64,000 nucleotides of DNA. Origin: Sycobia sp. Sy_11. Taxonomy: Eukaryota > Arthropoda > Insecta > Hymenoptera > Epichrysomallidae. Below, piece by piece: positions 12,121-25,500 of this stretch. Every line of letters starts with the position of its first letter. Within the stretch, counting starts at the first letter, position 1. The stretch is taken from contig JACCIC010000139.1 in NCBI GenBank assembly GCA_018907035.1, positions 62,001-126,000 on the forward strand. The letters are read 5' to 3'. Both the position numbers and the translations under genes were made by a program. The notes under the pieces were generated by a model, which saw only the letters and a program-made list of their open reading frames with translations, did not search any database and was not told the origin of the DNA.

Positions 12121-15100
12121 AGGTAGTAGTAGTTATAATGGTAGGTGTTGTGCTAACAATGTCGATTGTGTGTGTTTCGAATTCATTGCCTTTGGCGCGT
12201 ATTGACTCACCGCCGAGGCTGTTATTGCCGCCGCAATTGTTGGCGATAGCGATTTCCGTCGGTGTAGCGCTGCCCTCGCAGCTCTCCTCTTCCAGCAGGA
12301 CCGTCTGACGCCGCTGGACCACGGATTCGCGCATCAGCTGCTGGGCCTCGCTGAATTCGTCCGCGCGCCTCCCGACCTGGCCATTTACAGATCGAATCAT
12401 TTAGAATTTCGTCGAGATGACGGGGAAGCATTCCGATTTATATATCGTTGAAGAAAAATAAAGCAAGGAGCCGGGATAGTATGATTGAGGGAATTGTCGC
12501 CGAGAATGTTTAACGATTTCGTGTTCACTTTCATATTAATCTATTCGAAAATCAATGTTATGAATCTCAGAACAGTCATCAGTTTTTAAAAAGCATTGTT
12601 ATATCATATATTTAGTTAGCGTTTTTGTTCTTATTTGTATATTTACTTCAGCTTATAAATATGGAACTTTACATGATGGACTATAAATTATTTTACTTTT
12701 ATTTTTATATATATCATACTGAGTATGCTATTAAAAATGTATTAATGTTTATTGAAAGGATAAGAGAAATAATTTTTTTCATAATCTAAATTAAATTTTA
12801 AGAAAAATTAGCAAAAAATTCGAAATTCAAGATTATAAATATATTTGAGCTGAGTGAAAATTTAAAGATTAAATGACCCTTAGTTTAACATTGTCATATA
12901 ATGTTCTGATTGTTGTAAATAAAATTACCTTTAATTCAATCAACTGTTATAAAAAATCAAACATTATATAGGAATTGGATTGTTACAAAAATTGTTTAAA
13001 ATAAATTATGAGTAACTATTAAAGACTAGTGTTACAAAAATTCATAAATTAAACTTCTTTGAATTTCCTCATACGCATAATTTTAGGTTCAATTTTTTTT
13101 CACAAAATATGTATTTGAGAAAATTAGTCATTGTTTGTCTTTGGTCTATTTTATGTTGAATAAAAAAAATATAGTAAGATGTAAGACAAACAACTCCCTT
13201 TTCATTCTCTCAAAAAAACTGACAAGTAATCCTCAAAGTATTAGCACCTTGCTTGTGAAGGTAGGCTCCTTGAATGTGCCAAACGGATTTCGAGGTAATT
13301 CCTGTGGCAGAGGTGGTCCTGGATAATCGAGCTTAGCGCGTTTCAGCTCTTCCATGCTACGTTCAACAGTACTAATCACGGTATCATCGTCATAACCGAA
13401 ATCTTTTTCCAATTTGATTTGTAGATAATTACAGAATTCATCTAGGCTCTCCATCAGCATTAGCTGACGTTTATGCATCTTCATTACGGTGTAGGCTACT
13501 GCAGGCAGTACACGATCACCATCCAAGAGAAATATATCCCAGATGCGAAGACCGAGACTTACTGGTGTCTGTGAAGAAGAATATATTATATTTGTATAAT
13601 GACAAATAATATAAGGCCTTAGATTAATTTAGAATCCAAATTCTTTTACTATAAAATCAAACAAATAGAATAAGATATTAAAGGCATCATTGAAGTAAAG
13701 TTTTTGTTGCTCATTAAAATCCAATCTAAACATACACATACATTTTGTTAATAATACAATTTCAAGTAAATTCAGTAAATCAAAAACAAACTGATAACGT
13801 TAATTTAATACTAATTAAAAGTTTATTAATTTTATATTGATTTTCTTATGGTTAATCATCTTTTACTTGATGTACAATCAAAATAGGTGTACTTACCCTT
13901 TCTTGAAATACGACGAAAAACCATTTTAATGCATAAAGTATGGAATCACAGCCACACTTGTCCAATTTTCGTTTCAATTTTGAAAGGAACTTGTTCATTA
14001 TTTTGTCATGGTGCTCTATGAAACGATTTAACTTTGGAAAACCATCTACATAAAATCCTGCAATCAGACAATCGATTAAAATTTGAAACACTACTTTTTG
14101 ATTAAAATAACATTTAAAAAATGACAAGTTTTTGATTTAAATTAAACATAAAAATAAATAAATATTGCGCTTATTATAATTGAGAAAAACTGTAGCTGTA
14201 ATGTAAGAAATAAAACTAATAATACTTACCATGCATACTGTACTTCTTATCAGTAAGTAGAATAGACAGTCCCCAAAATGCTTCTTCTTCATCCATATAT
14301 AGCAGAAGTAGTCCAGCCAATACAGACATGCCTTGGCAATATCCAACTTCCATATTATACATACTATAGGCTGCCAAGACATAGAACATGGACCTTTGTT
14401 TAAGACTATACCTTTCCCTAAAAACATTATTTTGACTTTTTATTTAAAAATATTATATTATTTTGATTTATTTGAAATAATAATTATTACAATGGTTTTT
14501 TTTTTATTTTATCCAAGAAAACAAAAACAGACATTTTGAAATCTGTTAGTTCTTACCTATAATTAATGTGATCTCTATATTGTCTAGCCACATCAGCATC
14601 AATTTGTCTGATTTCTGTAGACCATTGACGAGCAAGAGCCAGCATTTCTTCATATTTTCCTGCATGTTCTTTTTTTAACTTAGTTATACCTAAAAGAAGA
14701 ACCCAAACTTCTCCCCTTAGTCTATCTGGTATACCCTTGTATGTTCTGCGCCTTAATTTTTCTTTAGTAGCAGCACTATCCCAATTTTTTATCATTTTTG
14801 CCCATTTCTTTGCTCTCTCCATTTCAACATGATGGAGCTTAATTTCATTCTGGTCCATTTTCTGTGGTAACCGTTTATCACTATAATAAAAATTCATATT
14901 CAAATAACAAATATTTACACTAAACTAAATAGTATTTCTGATAAATGAGAATTTAATGAATTCAATGTGTAAGAAATTAGCGAACACAAGGATTAGAATG
15001 AAAATTACAAAATTAGTTTATAAAAATTATCTTGTAATAAAATATGATTCACTCACTGTATAAATCCATATCTGTCTGTGGTATGATAGATCTCATAAGC

Positions 15101-15211
15101 AGGATCTTCCCACGGGTCAATTTCTGCTCCATTCTCTCTACCACGGTCATAGCAGCTGAATATTCTATCCCGTTCTGCAGCAGACCGTTTTAATAAATCT
15201 TCTTCGTTCAT
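7236..15211 (-). CDS. RN-tre: RN-tre/USP6NL-like TBC-domain Rab GTPase-activating protein
   Basis: Coding exons on the minus strand, 5' to 3': 15211-15057, 14880-14557, 14417-14230, 14057-13897, 13568-13248, 12376-12211, 7681-7236. All junctions keep phase, giving 587 codons (586 aa). The N-terminus (MNEEDLL..., then a YDRGR motif and an [11 protein letters not shown] stretch) is the USP6NL-type leader. The TBC domain runs from about residue 100 to 315. It shows RLRGEVW at 105-111, the arginine-finger motif IxxDxxR (I145, D148, R151) and the glutamine-finger motif YCQG (Q188), so it should be catalytically competent. The family accelerates GTP hydrolysis on endocytic Rabs (Rab5, Rab43) and acts in receptor endocytosis and Golgi traffic. 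The C-terminal exon is Ser/Pro-rich, GC-rich and ends in FDFDIK. The donor of exon 6 (GTGAGT at 12210) joins in phase across a 4.5 kb intron to the CAG acceptor before 7681. This join was inferred, not proved. Confidence 0.9.
7682..12210 (-). other. Large last intron of the RN-tre-like gene
   Basis: 4.5 kb of AT-rich sequence with no exon-like island after the first few hundred bases. The intron opens with a GTGAGT donor and, unusually, stays in frame for 86 more codons (to a stop at about 11951), mostly over a Thr-coding ACT/ACC repeat. A 9-bp perfect stem with a 3-nt loop lies at 10098-10118. I see nothing else in it. Confidence 0.7.
12049..12137. repeat. (GTA)n trinucleotide repeat
   Basis: Imperfect GTA/GTG repeat just inside the last intron of the RN-tre-like gene. 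On the minus strand it reads in frame as a long poly-threonine tract continuing the upstream exon, but the strong donor at 12210 and the in-phase downstream exon make it intronic in the main transcript. Confidence 0.85.
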
Positions 15212-16054
15212 TCCACGCTAGAATTAGTAATAGTCAGGCTTGTATGCATGCCGTTTTTTTAATAATTACACTGTCGATGACTTTGAATAAGCCGCACCAT
15301 CTGGGTAAATTAAAATTTTTATTTAGTAAATTTTGGATAGTAATATTTATTTATTAATAGATAATTCATCCAATATAAATAATTTCACAGGAAAAAAATA
15401 GTATTAAGATAATAAAATATCTATAATTCCTTTTAATAAAACAATTTACGTGAATGTAAATATTTTATTAGCTTACAACTTTTAGAATTATTAAAAATTC
15501 ATTATTACAACTTTTATAATTTTTAAAAACTATTGACTCAATTCAAAGATGGCTTAAAATCAATTCGTAATTTACTAGCTATTCAATAATACCCATTGGT
15601 ATACGATAATTTTGAAAAAAATTTGGTCTATGTTATCCTTTTTATTATCTTACAAACTTGAATTTATTTAAATTTTTCATTTATAACATATTCTTCAAAT
15701 TGAGATTCTTGTTTAAATAATATTCTTTAGATAAAAAAAGGTTTGTTTTTACAAATGTATTTATAATAATTTATTCCAATTATAACAAAAAATTTCTAAT
15801 TTTTTCTGAATTTTAAGTTTCAATTTTATATGACTATATCTACATATATCTTGTACATAAAATTGTGCTGATTATATTAAATCATAAATGACTAATAGTG
15901 AATTTTAATCAAACTTTAATCGTTACTAATGTCATAATTCATTTCACACATTTAAGAATGGTAATTGCCTTTGATTAATAAGAACTTAGATGACTTAATT
16001 CTTTGCAAATAAATTATATATTAATTGTTACACTCTTTATTTTAATTGACACAA

Positions 16055-16056
16055 AT

Positions 16057-16084
<28 letters not shown>
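16055..16084. repeat. (GT)n microsatellite
   Basis: Short pure GT run in the first (5'UTR) intron of the RN-tre-like gene. Confidence 0.9.
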
Positions 16085-16088
<4 letters not shown>

Positions 16089-16677
16089 TTTTAAGTTTAC
16101 TAATACAAAGCTGTAAATATTTCTTTACATACACAAAATTATTGATGAGGCAGGTAAAACTTGGAATACAGTAATAAAAATTTATTTAGTAAACTAAAAA
16201 TTCTGCTTTAAATAACCAAATTTGCTAAATACAGACATGAAAGAATCTCTTTTCACTGGCACCTTCACATAAACACCTTGACTAATATTAACCAGCTCAA
16301 AATATGCACACTTATATATGGACACATAAAAGCTGCAGAATCAGCGTAATCCGAGATCACCCAGGGACATCTGTTCTGCCTTCAATCAACCATCCTGCCC
16401 TCCCAAATCCACAAGGCTTCTTCTTAAATGAGACAGCAAAACAAAAAAAAACAACTTCTACAAATAATTAAAAATAAAAAAAAAAACACATGAACTTTCC
16501 ATAAGGGACCCATGAGATGACTGCAATCATGCAGAACTAAAAAAATTTTCTCTATAAATTAATCTCATTAATATTCTTGACTTGCACAAGGTGTTGGAAT
16601 GCCACCATACTCAAAACACTCGAAAAGTACAAATAAAAGAATTATAAATAATTAATTTTCTACAAAGAATAGCTTAC

Positions 16678-17000
16678 AACTGTTGACAGTCGTCCGCGCG
16701 TCATATTCTCCCTTTCTTCTTTCTCTCACTGTTTCGCTTATCTCGACATAACTGTCTCCGAGAGCAGCAGCTGCGTGCTGATGAGCCGCAGTGTGTTCCT
16801 GACTGGCTCGTCTCAGGGGAGCCGTCGTTCAGCAACAAATCGTGAACGCCGCCGACAACGACGACGAGGAAGACGGGCATGCACACACCGGAACAGCGAC
16901 CGAGCAGCGATAATCCACGAGGCAATTCTATTTCGCGCACTGTTTTTCAATATTCCTGTTAGAATCACTCCCTCTCACAGTCAGCCCTCTCGGCGCACTT
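16678..17000 (-). other. Probable 5'UTR exon and promoter region of the RN-tre-like gene
   Basis: A GC-rich block upstream of the RN-tre-like gene ends, on the minus strand, in a good donor (GTAAGC at 16677). The first coding exon begins six bases before its ATG, directly after an acceptor (CTAG, exon start 15217), so an upstream noncoding exon is needed and this block is the best candidate. The transcription start was not located. The right limit given is approximate. Confidence 0.5.
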
Positions 17001-17304
17001 TAGCTCTGTATGTATGAAACGTGTATGGTTCGTATAGCGGGATATAGCGTGCGCTATCTCTCTCAAACCTCTCGTAGAGCTCAAAGATACACAATATGCG
17101 AATGCACGTCGATGTCTTCTTGTATGAGAGCGCGTGTACATCCGTGTATATTTATGCACTACTACCAGAGCACTACTATGCTTACCGCTGTCGCTTCTTT
17201 TTTTTACTCTCCGACAAGTTCGACACTCCGACTCCAAAAACGTCGTGCTCCACTGTAAATGTAAATAACATACGTACAGGCTTATACAGAGTTCAGTATA
17301 TACA

Positions 17305-17322
17305 GATATATATGTATATATA

Positions 17323-17384
<62 letters not shown>

Positions 17385-17428
17385 CCTTTCCCCTGCTCTT
17401 CCTCTCTCCCTCTCTCTCTCTCTCTCAC

Positions 17429-17460
<32 letters not shown>

Positions 17461-17559
17461 ACGCCCTCCTCTCACGCACTCTCTCACTCTTTACCAGTCT
17501 TTCTGTCCCTCATTGCCTCATTGCAGGTTTTCCGCTATCATTCTCCCTCCCTCCCTCTG

Positions 17560-17595
<36 letters not shown>

Positions 17596-17600
17596 GCACT
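17305..17600. repeat. (AT)n and (CT)n microsatellite block upstream of the RN-tre-like gene
   Basis: A run of about 75 bp of AT (17305-17382) is followed by CT-rich polypyrimidine (about 17400-17465 and 17565-17595). An open plus-strand frame over this block is only Tyr-Ile and Ser-Leu repeat and is not a gene. Polypyrimidine blocks like this also sit before the Tsc1 gene at 56560-56640. Confidence 0.9.
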
Positions 17601-17759
17601 CTCTGCCCCTCTCTCGTCTCTCCTTGACTCTCCAGATTTAGCCTGTGTGCCGCACGCTGTGCCGCATATATAAAACCATATGAGTGTATGTGCCAGAGTT
17701 CGGCTGATGAGAATACGGGGAATTATATGAGACTTAGATAGAAGGAGAGCAGCCATGCA

Positions 17760-19529
17760 CATTTAAAAAAATACTTGGTGACCTTCTAACTTATAAATCC
17801 CCTTAAAATAGTCCGAGGCAAGTAATGACTTTGATCAAAGAAGCGAGCAAGAGAGAGCGAGTGAGAAAGGAAAGGAGAGAGGTTACTTGATAAGGTGAGC
17901 GCATTTATATACTCCTATTTGTACACAAAATAAATAGGTATATGCAATTATGGGTGTACGAATAAGAAATTGGCGCTGGCTCTAAACACAGTCAAGACCA
18001 AATATATTAAAAATTTCAAAATACTTGACTTCTAAACAATCAATAAACAAAATTTTTCATTTCTAAGTCGATCTCTCTCCATATAAAAATAAACATTTTA
18101 TTAACTCCCCTTATTCCTTTTTACAGTCTCATAATAATTCTCCAAAGTCACTCTAAAGAAAGTTGAAAATTTTTCAATATTTAAAAAGGATTCTATTGAA
18201 TATATAATGCTTAAATACCAACTTGTTAAACATTTTTGTTATCATATTTAGCGCGTTTTATAGATAATACGTTTTAATCCGTTTATTATGAAAGGAAATG
18301 TGATCCAATATACTAAATGTTCTGATAAAAATTTGGGATATACGATCAAAAATATAATAAACATATGAGTTGGTTTATAAAAACACATCGGAATTGTTTT
18401 TATTTTTAAGAGATTTTAAAACATAGATATATGCAGATTATTTTAATGAAAATATTGTATATATTTTAGTTGTATACAAATTTTCATAACATTTTTCAAA
18501 ACCAAAAGAATTTTTTTTATTTTTTAAAAGAATTTATTGTCGCGCTTTAAAAGATAAATCATGTAGACACGGAAGTAATATATATATATATAATTATTGC
18601 AATTGCTTTACTAAAATCAGTGCTTAGTAAAAAGTGGTGTCTTTAAACTATAATTTGTTAGACAGTCTATTTAAAATATTCAATAACCAATTAGCAAATA
18701 TATCCGCACTTTTACAACTTTGTTCAGCTTTATGAATAATTAGAAACCGTGTTAAATTCTGCATAAATTTTAATAAGAAAAATTTATTCTTTATTTAAAA
18801 TTTAATTCCCTTAATGTTATACAATGCATTCATAATAATCTGCTTTAAAAAAGAATACAATACATATCTATATTGAATGACATTATTTAGCAATAGTTTG
18901 ATTTATAACACATAATCAATTAAATTGCAGTAGATATGGTTACATTTTATTTACATAAAATCACTAATATAGTTGAAATTATTTTGTCAATAAAAATACG
19001 TTCACCTTTATATATAATTTTTAAATTAATTTCGTTTTGTGTGTGCGTGTGTGTGTGTTGGGGGTATATATATAATTATAATTTACTATTATTTGAAGCG
19101 CGTTAAACATCAAAAGTGAAAAATAGCATGATTGTATAAAAAATAATTAATCTCAAATTATTTCTTTATATACATCAATTTAATCCGATACCCGGGACAA
19201 AGTATATCCAAACATAGATAAATCTTAGAGCAATTATTTATATACTAAAACGTGTTATAAATCTTCGTTCTCTAGAAAACAATAACAGTAAAGTATTATA
19301 CTAATATAAAAATTTCTTTATTATTCAGCTATAGATTTCCATTAATATTTTTTAATAAAACATGTACACCTGGACTAAAACATCGTAATATTATATATGC
19401 GATATATATAAATAATTTTTATATTGTAAAAGTACGAGTACTTAATAGAGCTGAACTACAATAATTTCGCAGTATGTTGGCATGATATAAATAAATTTTG
19501 ACAAAAGTGTCTGGTTGTACACACACACG

Positions 19530-19585
<56 letters not shown>

Positions 19586-21990
19586 TTCAGCTTTGACTGA
19601 AAAGGATAAGAAAAAGTTGTCAAAAATGATATCAACTATCGTATCTCTTATTTTTCTTTTTCAAGCAAACACGATTTTCCACATTATCATTAACCAATTC
19701 ACAAGTGTATCTTATCAATATATGCGAGGGAAGTGGTTTCCGCGCTGAGTTGTTAATAAAACAAAAATAAAAATTGAATTTTGAATTAGCCCAAGAATTA
19801 TGTTCCATGATTTGCAAACTACGATACGTAAAGAAGAATAGTCCGTGCAAAAGTTGCAGATGTTTTTCGTCCATACACAGCTAATAGCGGCGAAGCTCTC
19901 GAATTTGGCCTTGACCGTGGATTTCCACAGTCAACTTTGGATTTTTAACTTTGTGTGTCGCCCCTCTGTATTTCATCTTAGAAATGAAAAAAGCGAGAAA
20001 ACAACGCTTTTAACATGCTCGATTGTATATCTGGACAAAGTTATTCAAATCTTTGCTTTTCATACGGAGGGACCTTAATCTTGTACATATTAATATTGTA
20101 TATTCATTTATTTTTTTACTTTCCCAAAATCATATAGAAATAATTTTTTATGCCTTTTCATTTAAAATATAAAATATCTAGGCATTGCTGAATAAATATC
20201 CAAAGCTGGTCTTTAATATCAAGACCAAGTTCACAAGTTGACAACAACTAAACAATTTCAAAAAATTTTTGTTCCATTCGTTCAGTTATTTTGGAAATTT
20301 TATAAAACTCTGTATAATAATGATTGGCAATTTTACGTTTTATTTTAATAGGTGGTGTGATAAAACGAATGATTTACTGTAAATAACGATAATCCAAATT
20401 TAAATGATCTGGTGGAACAAAAATTATAATTCTAACGAGAGTCAAAAAGAGAAATATATACGTGAAAATGCAATATAGAGTTTCTAATTTTACTCATACA
20501 AAACTAATAATTACTCAATTTGATTTCAATTCACGCTCAACATCAATTTTCATATCAGTGCTTTAATATTATGGAACTCAAAGAATATAATTCAACCATA
20601 TCTGTTACGGTTCAAAACAACTGACTGAAATTTCATAAAAATGCATTGAAGCTTTGCTTATGGTGTCACTGAAGTTTATTTTCTTAAGTCACAGAAAATT
20701 CAAATTATACTAAAATTAGCAGCAAATCTTATTAACAGTCCACATAATACTGTAATGTAGGTTTTAAAAAAATGATTAATAGTCACGGAAATTTTATGAC
20801 ATAATGATAATTTTTTTTTTGTATTTAAAATTTTCATTGACTTATACGCATGCTATACCTTCATACACTTAATACATATTAAATGTAAAAAAGACAGTTA
20901 ATACATTTGCTTAGAGTATTATAATTATACGAGGTCTTAATCGGGTTTATATACTAACGGAGGTAATTTTTTGCCACTTGCGGGAACGGCTAATAAAGCA
21001 CTAAACATACAGTGTCAGCAGTCTCTGTGATCAAAAAATTTTTAAATAAAATCGTATAAATCCTTGTTAAGCAAGTTTTGATCTATAATGTAAGATGAAA
21101 AATAACACGAATTTCAATAAAAATTAAATAAAAAATAAAATTATATTATTTAGTTAATGTATAGAATTTATAAATATCAATAATTGAAGAGTTATATTCT
21201 ACACGCGTTTTCAAAAAACTTTATTCATTTAAACTTTCGACTACGATTTTTAAAATTTTAGTAACCTTCACCGATATTTCATGCACTTGAAATTGGAAAA
21301 AAAACATGAAATTTTTGTTCAGACAACGTTTGACTTAAAATTAAATAGTATTTCACTGAAATTTTATAAATCTATTATTAAATGAAACTTCATTATAGAA
21401 AATTTGAACTTTCAGTGACTTTTGTCACTGATGAAGATGACTGAAATATTAGAGTTTTTTAAGAGTGTATAGATCACCATAATATACATATATGCTTGAG
21501 ACTTGATTGATATTTCATTAATTTACTTTATAATATCTCATCGCCTTTTACAAAGTTACCGATTAATCGGGGATATTGGTAAGAAAAAAAAACTTCAGAT
21601 GACGCCATTAAAACCAAACTTATTAATGTGCATATGTCCACATTTTATTTATAAACTTAATCACGGAGTTGTCGTAATCATATCTTGCTTTTTTTAACGA
21701 ATGTTTAATCCGAAACTCTTCGAATTAATAATATGTTATGGGTCCGTTTATTCTCTGTTGTGCAAGAAAAATCTCACATAATGCATTTCACCCTGTAACT
21801 TTCCGTCGTAGCTATATATCAAGGTTTATATCTTTCATGTATACAGTGTACACGCATATACGTATGTGAGTGTAATCAACACCCTCTCCTTTTTCTAATA
21901 AAATGAAACCCCACGACTCGACGACCTCGAACCCTAGAGAGAACTGCATTTATACTTATACACTATGTAGAAAAAGAGAGGATACTTTTA
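17760..21990. other. Spacer between the divergent RN-tre-like and LRP11-like genes
   Basis: About 4.2 kb without a supported exon. It holds a (CA/CG)n repeat at 19520-19583, a less AT-biased island at about 19845-20078 whose open frame matches no family I know, and recurring short motifs of the form ACTGAAATTTTATAAA around 20621, 21351 and 21437. A perfect 8-bp stem with TTTT loop sits at 21412-21431. Confidence 0.5.
19520..19583. repeat. (CA)n microsatellite with CG core
   Basis: A CA run with a short CG core at its left end. Confidence 0.95.
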
Positions 21991-21998
21991 CGCCATTT

Positions 21999-22057
<59 letters not shown>
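21991..22057. repeat. (TA)n microsatellite before the LRP11-like gene
   Basis: About 66 bp of TA repeats roughly 285 bp upstream of the predicted start codon at 22341. Between the repeat and the ATG the sequence turns sharply GC-rich and is the likely promoter and 5'UTR. Confidence 0.9.
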
Positions 22058-22059
<2 letters not shown>

Positions 22060-22340
22060 GCCCCCTTTCGGTGTTTATTGGGCAAAAGAGACGCCTGTAT
22101 GGATATATAAGTATTGATTAAAACGTGACGACCCCTTGCCCGCTGACTCGCTCATGCGCCCCAGGGCGCTCTCTCCTCGCACCGACTGTATATCCCCCCT
22201 CCCCCCCGCATCCCCGTCCGCCCACCCCCTCGTCGACGTACGCGACGATAATAAAACAACGAGAACACGAGAGTGCCTATAGTGTAAGGAGCGCGCGTGC
22301 TGCATCGGCGCCGCGGCAAAACAGCGAGCGCGTATCGGGT

Positions 22341-22537
22341 ATGTGCCGCCCGCGGCTCGTCCTGCAGCTCGTCCTCCTCCTCCTCGGCGGCGGCTGCTGC
22401 TTCTGGTGGCGGGGCGCAACGATCGTCGCCGCCCGCGCCCAGGAGCTGGAGGACATCGGCGGGCACGAGGACGACGGCCTGGTCGTCAAGCCCCGGACAG
22501 TGCTGCGTCGTCGGGACACGGTCGCGGCTGCCGCCTC

Positions 22538-22574
<37 letters not shown>

Positions 22575-25500
22575 GGCGCCGGTGACGGGGGCCGCGACCT
22601 CCAGAGCTGCATAGACGGCTTCGTCGTGCACAGGGACAAGATAATCAGGACCCAGGACTCGAGGGACATGGGCGCCAAGTACCTGACCGAGTTCGACGTC
22701 GAGTCCAGGCAGGAGTGCATGAGGTGGTGCTGCGAGACCGAGCACTGCGACGTCTTCATTTTCGAGGAGAAGGTTAGTTGTATATATATATATATATTAT
22801 AGGCCGCGAGGCTATACAATATACACGCCAAGGAAATAATTTACAAAGACTCGCTCGGATGATGATAATGTACACGACGTCACGATGGTTTATATGTCTA
22901 TAGGAGTCGTCGAGAATATTGGGGTTTCGTGCACAAGACATTTTTCGGAGATTTAGAATTTTTCACGGTTATCCGGCGATGAACCTGTGTTATATCCACC
23001 TGAAAAAAGGTCATCCCAAAGTCATCTAGACACTTGATATATAGCAAATCCCTAGCTTGGATATAACATCTCGAAAAGTGCCGTTAATTGCACGCTGAGA
23101 TATCAATTATGAATGTGTACGTTGGATATCAAAGCAATTTTTCTACATTTTGCATCGTTAAAGTAACTGCAAGAAATTTGATAATGAACAAAATTGCCTT
23201 TTGACATTTCATCACTTCTTTTTTTACGTTGGCGCAGTCTTTTAACTCGAGAAAATCTATCAAGAGAGCTTTTCTGGCATGTTCCTAACTTGGATATTCT
23301 AGTATCTCTCTTGGGCAAGCAACGAAAGTCAGTTAGATTTTTTTATCTACATGCCATTTACATTGACAATCCATTTCCTTAATATCTGGACGATATCTTT
23401 CTCTTTGTCCTTTCGCTAAAATCCCATAAATTTTATGGAAATAATACTAACGTGGAATTTCGTAAGTTTTTGAAAAAGTGAATTTTCACATTTTCAACAG
23501 TTATTTTAATGAGACAAAATACAATTCATTTCTAATGGACCTTCATAAACCACAATGCATAATTGAACGTACTTTTTCATAGTGTTACATTCAAATGTTC
23601 CTACGTAAAAATGTTAAAATATCAGACCGGTTTTAGAATTAATGCCAGAACAATGATACTCGGTACATCGTTAAATATAAGTATAAAAATCATTAGGTTT
23701 AAAATTCAAGCGAGTTCATTAATTATTAAGCAAAATAACAATCGTTTTCAGACCTGTTTAACCAAGTAAACCGATATTTAATATTCATAAATAATCTTTT
23801 AGAAATACCGCGAAAATGAAAATTCGATAGCTAGGTAAAATTACTATATAAAATAGTTTTCTTAAATCTTGAATATACTGTATATTGTAAAGGATTCTTC
23901 ACAAAACCCCAATGACAACGAAAATACTTTAATTATTGGATTTGTGTCATTAATTTAAGGTGTATATATATACATTTATAACATTCTATATATTTGAATA
24001 AATTTTCGTACGTTTCTATATTGTTCACGCTTGAGTTTTGTGTTATTAGAGCTGTTAGCAATCTAAACCTATTTATAAAGCACTAATATGGTCGAATAAA
24101 AAGTTTAATCACGCGTCATTTAGTCATGATCTTCGCCATGAACAGTGTAGTATTATTTATTAATAATCACATTTACAAGCGATAGTAACATTTAGACGAG
24201 AATCTTGTTATTATATATGATAGCTTTAATCTAAACGGTTAAAGATAATGAATATTGCGCCAAGAAATTCTGTTTCTTTTATCAATATCTAAATATTACA
24301 TTCATTATGTCAATTAGTATATTAGATTTATTGAAATCCAGCGGCTGTATCATGTATACTATTATACTTTTTAATAATACACATTTTATTCATTGCAATA
24401 AATAGAACTTAATTTAAATATATAATAATATATCTATAATGCAAAACTTATCCATCATAAAAGTGCTTAGGATATTTTTATAAATTTCTTATACAAATAT
24501 ATGAACGAAAAAAAGGCTTTGATTACTATTTTTTATGACCAGAGATTTATTAAAATTCTTATCTAACTATTAATTTTTTAGTATATGTTATATTATATAT
24601 AGACTACTTATTTAGAGACCAAAAATATACAGCGTGAGTTCAATCCTATATAATCCATAATTAATACTATCTGTTCAGAATGATCTTGTATATAATCAAA
24701 AGCAATCATCCTTTACTCATTTTACAAAAATTAATTTTAAAATTTTATTAATTATGCATAATATTTAAGCATTATGTGATCAAATTGTTTACCGTCCATC
24801 AGATTTTCAATTAACATTACACGTATGGATGTTTCAAACTAGCAATTATTATTCTGCAAAACAGTGTTTATAGAATTTTTATGAATAATGAATTTTCTAA
24901 CAAATTTATAAATTCTACAATATTATGTTTGCGTAGAAGCCAGGGAGCTGTTATCTATTTCACTGTGGACCTCCTCATGACTTTAAGTGCAAATTCACGA
25001 GCCATGCTAATTACAGCAGCGCAGTACTTACGACTTACAATATTCAGAACGCGGCCGTCTTAGAAGAACAGATTCGTCGTACCCAACAGGAACACGAACT
25101 TAAATCCCTGAGGTACGAAAGAATTATCATGATATGGATTGGGCAGAATAAATTACTTCATCGCTCTTGTCATTAAATTATCATAAAATGTCGTATAATC
25201 TGTTCAGAAAGTCGGAGCCACCTGCGAAGGATTATAATTACTTCACCGACCCACCGGTACCGTCTTCAACGACCCCCGTTCCGGAGCTCACAACTACGTC
25301 TACTACCCAGGCACCAGTAAAAGGTAAAACAATGTCAATGCTGTTTATACAATAATAATCACTCAAGTACTTTTCTAACTGAAATTCTATTGACATTTGT
25401 TCCAGTTTTATAATCTCTCTGATGAAAATAATGTATTTAATGATTTATCGAAAAATATATTATATGCGCTGATTTATTCTAAACTTGCTCATTTCATCCA

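Noticed and set aside
12115..12140. let-7-like GAGGTAGTAG word
   Set aside because: It arises from the GTA repeat, does not continue as let-7, and no complementary arm forms a precursor.
11976..12308. Plus-strand open frame rich in valine
   Set aside because: It is the reverse of the GTA repeat and RN-tre exon 6; only repeat translation, with no family features.
16701..16940. Minus-strand 79-codon frame in the RN-tre 5' region
   Set aside because: Low-complexity Arg/Ser/Cys translation of the GC-rich 5'UTR block, not joined in frame to the next exon and unlike USP6NL leaders.
17096..17641. 181-codon plus-strand open frame
   Set aside because: Mostly Tyr-Ile and Ser-Leu from (AT)n and (CT)n repeats upstream of the RN-tre-like gene.
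19845..20078. 77-codon plus-strand frame in the spacer
   Set aside because: No recognised motif or convincing splice context; noted only as a less AT-biased island.
22125..22340. Upstream in-frame ATG extending the LRP11-like protein by 72 residues
   Set aside because: The extension is Pro/Ser-rich and would bury the signal peptide; the ATG at 22341 directly opens the hydrophobic segment.
22277..22831. Long minus-strand frames opposite exon 1 of the LRP11-like gene
   Set aside because: Shadows of a GC-rich exon with a trinucleotide repeat; the plus-strand frame has the signal peptide, MANSC cysteines and splice continuity.
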